Source of the DNA: Gnetum montanum
Lineage: Eukaryota > Streptophyta > Gnetopsida > Gnetales > Gnetaceae
Assembly (NCBI GenBank): GCA_015680685.1
Contig: MNCI01026525.1
Coordinates: 14,610 to 78,609, forward strand
Direction of reading: 5' to 3'
DNA: 64,000 bases
Shown in pieces: positions 57,555 to 64,000 of the stretch. Numbering within the stretch: position 1 is the first letter of the stretch; every line of letters begins with the position of its first letter. The notes beneath the pieces are model-generated. The model did no database searches and was not told the DNA's origin. It saw only the letters and a list, made by a program, of their open reading frames with translations. The translations under genes and the position numbers were made by a program.

Positions 57555-59714
57555 TAATGGGCCTTACCACAAATTTCTAAGTACTAAAAATCCACTTAAA
57601 TAAACTTGCACGTTGAGGATTCAATGGACACACTTTGTTAATGCCAATTTTAAATTTTTAATTATTTTGGCAACAAAAACAAATACACTACTTATGGTAG
57701 TTGACAACCTATTTCACAAGATCTTTCTATTCTAGGAAATTTTTAATTATTTTAACAATTGTTGCTAGCTTGTTTGCTTATTTTAACAATTTAAAGCCTA
57801 TTTTTTAAAATATATTTTCACCTATTTTAGCAATTTACAAGCAGTTTGCACAAGATTTTCATCTACTTTGGCAACTTATAACTTATTTTCATTAGATTTT
57901 TGGTTATTATAGTCATAAAATAACAAATAAACAAATAATCATTACTATTTTAAACCTTATTTTGCATTCTTTCACCTTAATCTACCTTATTTGGCTTTAA
58001 TTTTACCTTGTTTTGACCATGTTTTAACCTTTTTTTAACCATAATCTAACTTGTTGCAGCCTAGTTTTACCTTGCTTCACCTTGTTATGACCATGTTTTG
58101 GCCTTGTTTAGCCTAATTCTAGTAGCTTTTGGCCTTACTTTGTCTCATTTTGCTCTATTATTACAACTATTTTTCATCATTCTACCATTATTTAATAATT
58201 TTATCATGTAGATGCTAGTTGATATGATTATGTTGACATGCAGGATTGAACTAGGAAGATGAGAAAGCAACTCGACTAGCATTGGAGCCTAAGTGTATTC
58301 TTCTAGTGATGTTGTTTGAACTAAGTTGACCTTGAATGCCTAAACCAAGAGCCTTTAAACCTTTAACCATCTACCCTTAATGTCATGCAATGGCATAACT
58401 TCTCATAACAATGAAAACCAAAAAAATCTCAAAGGCTTCCTTAGTTAAATTTTCTAGTTTAAACCATGATGGTGAAGAGAAAACTCATGAAACCAAGTTC
58501 CTCGGCAAAACTTAAGTTTTCTCAAGACATCATCAAATCCCTACAAGTCAACATTAAAGCCTTTGCATGACCTTAATTACATCTAACATTAACATGTTTG
58601 TTGTTAGTCTTTATTGGCCTTGTTTGTAAATTACAATGAGCATAGGATGTCAATTAACCTCGTAACCTATAACAAGCAAGCTTGCATCACTTTCTATCTC
58701 TTTTTGGCATATCAAAGGACTACAAACTTTGTATAAATTTGTAAAATAAAATACAAATTTTTCATCCCTATACCAATTGCAACCAATACTGGCATGTATT
58801 CTACTTATTATTTTATGTGGTCTTATGCAATCTCTTGTAATCACATATACTCTTTGACTTGTTTTCTTGTCCCCTTGAAGTTGTGCTTACAAGCTAAAGC
58901 CTAGAGACATCATAGAGGTGTGAATCATTTCAATAGTGAGTCACCACATGATCTTGATATGTGAGATTTGGCTAGCTTGCCTAATTGTGCCAACAGTGCT
59001 TACCTTACATCACTCCCATTACCTTCTCAAGCCATAACCTCATAACCATATTACAACCCTCCTTACCTTGATAATAATGAAGACTAATGTGTAGCATTCA
59101 TGGATCATGCCCATGTAATATCTTCTTCGACATGCTTCATCATTAAGTTTGTTGAATATAATACACCTCATTTAATGAGAAAACAAAGCAAAATTTGGCC
59201 TTGACAATGAAACCCAACGCAGTTTTCACCCCTAAACAAAAGAAAAAAATGGGAAAACAAATTTCCAAGATAGCCAAGAGGCCATTGAATCCTAAACTCA
59301 AATCAATAGTTCCAAACAAACAAAGGGAGGAGCCTAGTAACTAAAGAAGCCTAAGAATGGAGTGTTGGTTCCTTTGACATATTATCAAGTAATCAATAGT
59401 TTAAACATGAAGCATGAAGATCTTTCCAGCCAATTCACATGCCACCACCATGCCATGATCATGATGTCAACATTTGAAATAATTTATTAACCCATGTCAC
59501 CATCTCGATAGTTAGTATAGCCCTTATCTCATTTCAAACTCATAACATTCCATTGTGACCTTAGTTTACCATTGTGAGTACTCCTCAACATGGTTTGATA
59601 GCTATGGAATGAACTATGAAGAGGAAGCATTAGTGATGAACTTGCAATAGTATCTTGTAGTCTTTATTAATGTCTCTCGGGTTAATGCTCCAAATATCAA
59701 CAAAGAAGGACCAA
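57555..59714. other. No gene; AT-rich element interior
   Basis: No domain recognised. 57950-58150 is a loose repeat of taccttgttttgaccatgtt-like phrases. A purine-rich tract just before 59715 fits the end of an LTR-element interior. Confidence 0.4.
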
Positions 59715-60746
59715 TGAAACACCACAAAGAAAATTTATATTATGCATAAGAAGCCTAAAAGCCAAGAATTTGCATTATAATTTGATGAGAATTTAAAGGT
59801 AGAAATAATTGCCTATTTTCCAATAAAAACTCCTACCTTATGACATTATTCTAGTAAAGTTTTAGATAATTTCTCATGTGTAAAATAAAGTTTATAGTTC
59901 ACAAGTTGTAAATTTCATTTAAGACAACATGTGAAGGCTCAAAATGTAAATACATTGCCAAAATTGGTAGCAAAAAGCCAAAAACATTGATGGCATAAAT
60001 GTTGGAGTTTTGACTATGAAAATAGCCTAAATATACCATCAAATTTGGAAAGAATAGTTAAAAACATTGGTGGTCAATAAGCTACACTTTTGAGTGGCAA
60101 AAGTGCCAAATACGTTGTATTTCAATGTCCAAAAAGTCAAAAACATTGGTGGTTCATACAATACATCTAAAAGTGCTAAATACATTGTATTTCATGCTTG
60201 AAAAGTCAAAAAGCATTAGCATGCCATACATTGTAGATTTTGACCATCAAATGGCATCAAAAATTTTGTAGAGAATGTCAAGAATCAAGCAAAATCAAAT
60301 TCATTAATAATTAGCTTATTCACAACTATTTAAGCCAAAGTTTACATCATTTTGAGGACTTTTAGAGTTTTACATTTAGGCCAAACTTGAAAATTTCATA
60401 GTGCAAACATCTAAGAGCCCACAACCATTTTTCACCAATGCAGACCATCCATAGCAAAAAAAATCTGTAGTAAGCAAAGTTGAAGAGCAAATTAATTAGA
60501 GAAAGACAAGTGTGGATATGGTGGCAAAACACACCCTACCATTTCCATTGGACTTCAAATATATTTTTTCATTGTTGTGCTTTTATAGCTCATGATCTAT
60601 ATTTCCTAAACCTTTGTTTTTCATAGTGCATTTAATACAAAGTTGCACTTTTCTATATTTTACCATATGATTTTGTTCATTTCTCTGTTTTAAGATTTCA
60701 TGCTTGAACCATTATTTTAGATGTTTTTTGTCTTTATTTTACAACA
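59715..60746 (+). repeat. LTR 2 of gypsy B element
   Basis: 1032 bp, TGAAACACCA to ACAACA. It is followed by gagtaatagacc (60747-60758), a decayed primer site, and leader sequence to about 60895 that matches 50132-50275. Confidence 0.7.
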
Positions 60747-60895
60747 GAGTAATAGACCTCCAAGTCCTCAAGCAATTGACAAGAGTATTTAAGATGTTCG
60801 AGATCCTTTTCGAGGCCTATGAATCTAGGATTAAACTATTTTGCATGAGAATTTTTAGTTCTTCTAGTTTCAAATTTTTCCATCATTGCACATAA

Positions 60896-62217
60896 TACTT
60901 CTTTCTTACATCTTAGCTTTCTTCTTGACTTCTTGGGAATTTTGATGATGAATTGCTATCATTTTATAGGCACCAAAGGTTTATTTTTGCAAGTTTTAAG
61001 GGAGTTCTTGGAGTCAAGAGTTTAAAATATTTTTAGTATGATAGGTGATGCAAACATACACATTAGCATCACCCTTCCTATATTTTCACCATGTTAAGGT
61101 TTCTAAGTTTGACATTCAGTTATATTCTATAACTCTACAAGCTCTTCAGGGTCATGTAATCATCATTTTGGTTCATTTTGACAACAATTTGAGCATAACA
61201 GAGGTTCCTAAAAATAGTATATAGATCAAAAGTATGAAACTATAAGAGTATCAAAAATCCCTTTTAAATTATTATTGGAGATCTAGTGCATGGGTGGGTG
61301 GGGTGTGTTATGTAACCATTCCAAATATGTCTAGCTTGCTTGATTTGTGGTTTGTAGTAGGCTCTTGATGCTTCTAATAATCGACACTAGGAAGGAAGGG
61401 AGAAGTAGCTATAGGCTCTTCAAATCCAAAATTGCTCCAAAAGTATCAAGTTTAGAAGAGTTCTTAGATTCAAAAGTCTTACAAGCTTAAAAAGTCCCAA
61501 AAAGTGATGCTAGTTCTTGGTTTTATAGGCCATAGCTTGTTGTTCCAACATTGAATTAGTTTCAACAAGTTTTTCAAGAATTCCATGTAGTGATTTCAAT
61601 ATTTTTCATGGCCAAAGAAATGTAGTATATTTTACGTTTGCGCTTAGAAGACATGGAGATTTTTTTATATTTATGCTAGCACTAATAGCATTTTTGATAA
61701 TATAAGCACATTTATGATGGTCTAGAATAATTCAAAGTGTTTTTTTATTTTAGTTTATGAACTACACTTTACATAATGAGAATGCTTTACAAGATAAAAT
61801 AGAGTTACAAGATGGAGTTTCTAAAGGGAAATTAAGACATTTATTCTTGCTCTTGAATCTTATTAGAATTGCATTTTAAAATGACAAAGAAGAAGCTTAA
61901 GTTTTCTCCTTTGGCTATTAGGTGTTCTTTGACAAAGAAATTTTCTTTTAGGTGTTTCATTATCCCTTCTTTGTTAATATTTAGAGAATTAAACCTAAAA
62001 CATATTAATAAAGAATGCAAAACACTGCTACAGGTTCATTACCTATGCTTCCATCTTCACACTTGATTTTATAGCTCTTGAATCATGCCAAGGAGTACTT
62101 ACTATGGTGAAATAAGGTTAAAATGAGAATAATGAGAATTTAGAGTAAGGTATTATGGCTAAATATGTGTTCATAGATGGTTAAAATGGAAAATGAAAAA
62201 TTCCAAATGTGTTTTCT
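60896..62217. other. No gene recognised; AT-rich
   Basis: Short ORFs only. A passage near 61040-61080 (gatgcaaacatacacattagc) loosely resembles 48945-48975 on the other side of the gypsy B element. Confidence 0.4.
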
Positions 62218-63444
62218 ATGGATCATTAAACTTATAAGGGAAGGGATCAATAAGTTCCAAAAATTGAAATTCTTTGGGCAAAGCACACACACAAAATTTA
62301 ACATTCTTCCCCAACTTGGGTAGTTCACACTTGGAGGATAAATCACAAGCATACCTCTAGACTTTGTTGCACTTAAATTTGGTTTGAAGAATTCAAATAG
62401 TATATAATCTTCAATCCCCACTTAGAAGTGTTGTGATGCTACACCAACCATTCAATTCTACAAGGTTCCATCAAGCTTGGAATGTGATTTCTAGGCTTCC
62501 GTAATCTTTCCAATATTGAGCTCTAATTAGGAATGTTATGCCACAACACCAACCACTAAATCTTGCAGGATCCTGACAAACTCAATCAATATGCCTTCCC
62601 TCAAGAAGCACATCAACCCCACAGGGCAACAATGAAGAACAACAATTATAAGGGATGAATGCAAGTTAGTGTGTTGATCCTTGTACTTTGAGGTACAACA
62701 CATTTTACAATAGACAAATGATAATACAATAAAGAGCAAAAATTATTACAATGCTTGAAAAATGATTAGATAATGATTGTACAAGATCTTGCACATTTCC
62801 CAATGCATATGATGTCTTCCTATAGCTACCATGTTTCCAAATTCATCTTGGAACTCATGCAACAACTAGTTAATGGTAGCTAATGTTGATGGAAGACCTC
62901 TTCTTCATGCCTAAGATGTCGTTATGTATTTTCCCTCTATTCTAGAAAGATGTATTTCCAAAATCTTCATTTTAGAAGATGTCTTTGTCTAATGAAAGAT
63001 GTCTTTTTGAAACAGGCCTACATTCTGTGAAGACTTATTTGCCTGGTGAAGATGTCTTTGTTTAATGAAAGATGTCTATTATTTCTTGAAAACATCTTTG
63101 TTTGTGCATCTTCCCAGTTTTTCCAAGATGTCTACTATTTATTAAATACATCTTCCTTCTCCTTCCTTTACATGATGAATTATTTGTTCCTTGATCATAA
63201 TCTTGCATTTCTACATGCATTAATGATGACAAGTTTTCTTGTCCACGTTCTTTAAATTCTCTTCCTTTAAGCTTTCCTTTTGTGGATGAGACCTTGATAC
63301 CTTGTGGATGACTTCCTCCTTTTGTCTACATCAGTGCATTCCATGTTATCTCATCTTTATCCTACAACCACAAGAACCACACAACCATAAACTCAACCTT
63401 TGTCTCCATTTTTCTTAACATTTTGACACACCAAAAGGTCCACA
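62218..63444 (-). repeat. 3' LTR of the second copia-type copy
   Basis: On the minus strand it starts TGTGGACCTTTTGGTGTG. The left edge is approximate (62215-62221). It is longer than its relatives and has a dense AGATGTCT cluster at 62925-63135. Confidence 0.7.
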
Positions 63445-64000
63445 ATCTTCCTATTTTTGATAAAGTTCAAAACTTAAGAAAATGGGCTAGTGATCATACA
63501 AATATAATCACACTACTCTCCTCCTTTTTGAATAGCAATAAAAATGATAAGGCACATAAATTGGTTAAAGAGTATGCATAATGTCATAATCCAAAATAAT
63601 TTAGCTAAGTAAGAAGATCAATTAAAGAGCACAACGTTCCAAGATGAGTTGCGATAAATTTTTCAAGAGCTAATCCAAGCCTTCCAAGTGATATTCGAAC
63701 TTAAAGCTTGAAGTGAAGTATAATCCTTCAAGATCAAGTAATTTGTCTCTCAATCAATAAGTCATTAATAGTTTATAGTGCATGGTTCTTTTCATGTTCA
63801 AATATTATCCATCTTTTTAAAAACATTAGCAAAATATTAGGGCATATCTTATATGATAAGGAGAATATATCAATACAACTTCATAATGTGAAACCAATCA
63901 TGCCATATTTTAAATTCTTGAGCTAGGAAGTACATCTCAAGGAAAACTACTCAAACGATGTTTCAATCAAAATTGTGGATACTGTTTCATAATTAGAATG
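62218..64000 (-). mobile_element. Second copy of the copia-type family, 3' end only
   Basis: 62218-63444 is homologous to the LTR at 25416-26465; the polypurine tract is at 63445-63458 (minus AAAAATAGGAAGAT). The following bases to the window edge resemble the interior after 26480. The element reads on the minus strand and continues to the right of the window. Confidence 0.7.

Larger units (their letters stand above)
49239..60895 (+). mobile_element. Ty3/gypsy family B, plus strand, probable tandem LTR-int-LTR-int remnant
   Basis: LTRs at 49239-50131 and 59715-60746 are homologous. Each begins TGAAACACCA, ends ACAACA and is followed by a tRNA-Met-like primer site and ~145 bp of matching leader. 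A purine-rich tract (caaagaagga) precedes the second LTR. Between them lie gag (51880-53330) and protease (53875-54303), but no RT or integrase, and a host-like gene fragment. The family matches 19270-25415. Confidence 0.6.

Noticed and set aside
1-64000. tRNA or rRNA genes, organellar DNA, CRISPR arrays
   Set aside because: tRNA-like strings are only primer sites of retroelements; no rRNA, plastid or mitochondrial sequence or spaced repeats were recognised.

Overview
This 64 kb window looks like intergenic DNA from a large seed-plant nuclear genome. It is AT-rich, has no intact host gene, and consists of nested, partly decayed LTR retrotransposons, one endogenous pararetrovirus and a few fragments of host genes carried by the transposons. 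A gymnosperm (conifer-like) source is my best guess, from the age and nesting of the elements and the very long LTRs, but nothing in the sequence proves it. I saw no rRNA, tRNA or CRISPR array. Three single Ns (2958, 33002, 33149) mark contig joins, and the sequence around them is artefactually duplicated.

Layout. 1-4995: 3' part of an LTR element whose remaining ORF is a coiled-coil protein with a region resembling the 'putative plant transposon protein' domain; its 3' LTR is 4212-4995. 4996-~14190: a minus-strand Ty1/copia relic split by an endogenous caulimovirid (5586-13765, minus) that begins at its tRNA-Met primer site, runs once round a ~7.66 kb circle and continues for ~0.5 kb. 14194-14590: a copia gag scrap. 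14950-18780: a decayed, intron-like coiled-coil locus. 19270-25415: minus-strand Ty3/gypsy gag-protease relic ('family B'), broken by a solo LTR (20163-23565) that carries pieces of two host genes, DNA polymerase alpha and a YEATS-domain gene.

25416-44478: a minus-strand copia element inserted in that gypsy B relic (TSD ggaca/ggata). It keeps gag but carries a plant-transposon-protein-like ORF where pol should be. Its 5' LTR is split by a 12,965 bp Ty3/gypsy element (31358-44322, plus, TSD cccac) with ~3.1 kb LTRs. The solo LTR at 20163-23565 belongs to the same family. In both, U3 is filled by host-gene sequence upstream of a shared TATA/R/U5 module: a DUF760-family gene in the full element, Pol alpha plus YEATS in the solo LTR. 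The full element's gag-pol stays in one frame for 5.5 kb, broken only by stop codons, and has an extra RNase H upstream of the reverse transcriptase plus a further ORF after integrase.

44484-49238: AT-rich, mostly unassigned. 49239-60895: a second gypsy B element in plus orientation with LTRs at 49239-50131 and 59715-60746. Both LTRs are followed by a primer site, so this is probably a tandem LTR-internal-LTR-internal remnant. It contains a 22 bp minisatellite, gag, protease, a ~40 bp tandem repeat and a GC-richer host-like gene fragment ending in a 28-A tract. 60896-62217: nothing assignable. 62218-64000: 3' LTR and start of the body of another copy of the copia family, running off the right edge.

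Inferred order of insertion: gypsy B (minus) is oldest, then copia 25416-44478 landed in it, then the gypsy element in the copia LTR. Separately, the element at 1-4995 and the pararetrovirus both lie in the copia relic of 4996-14190. The strongest lead is the LTR family whose U3 region carries exchangeable host-gene cargo.
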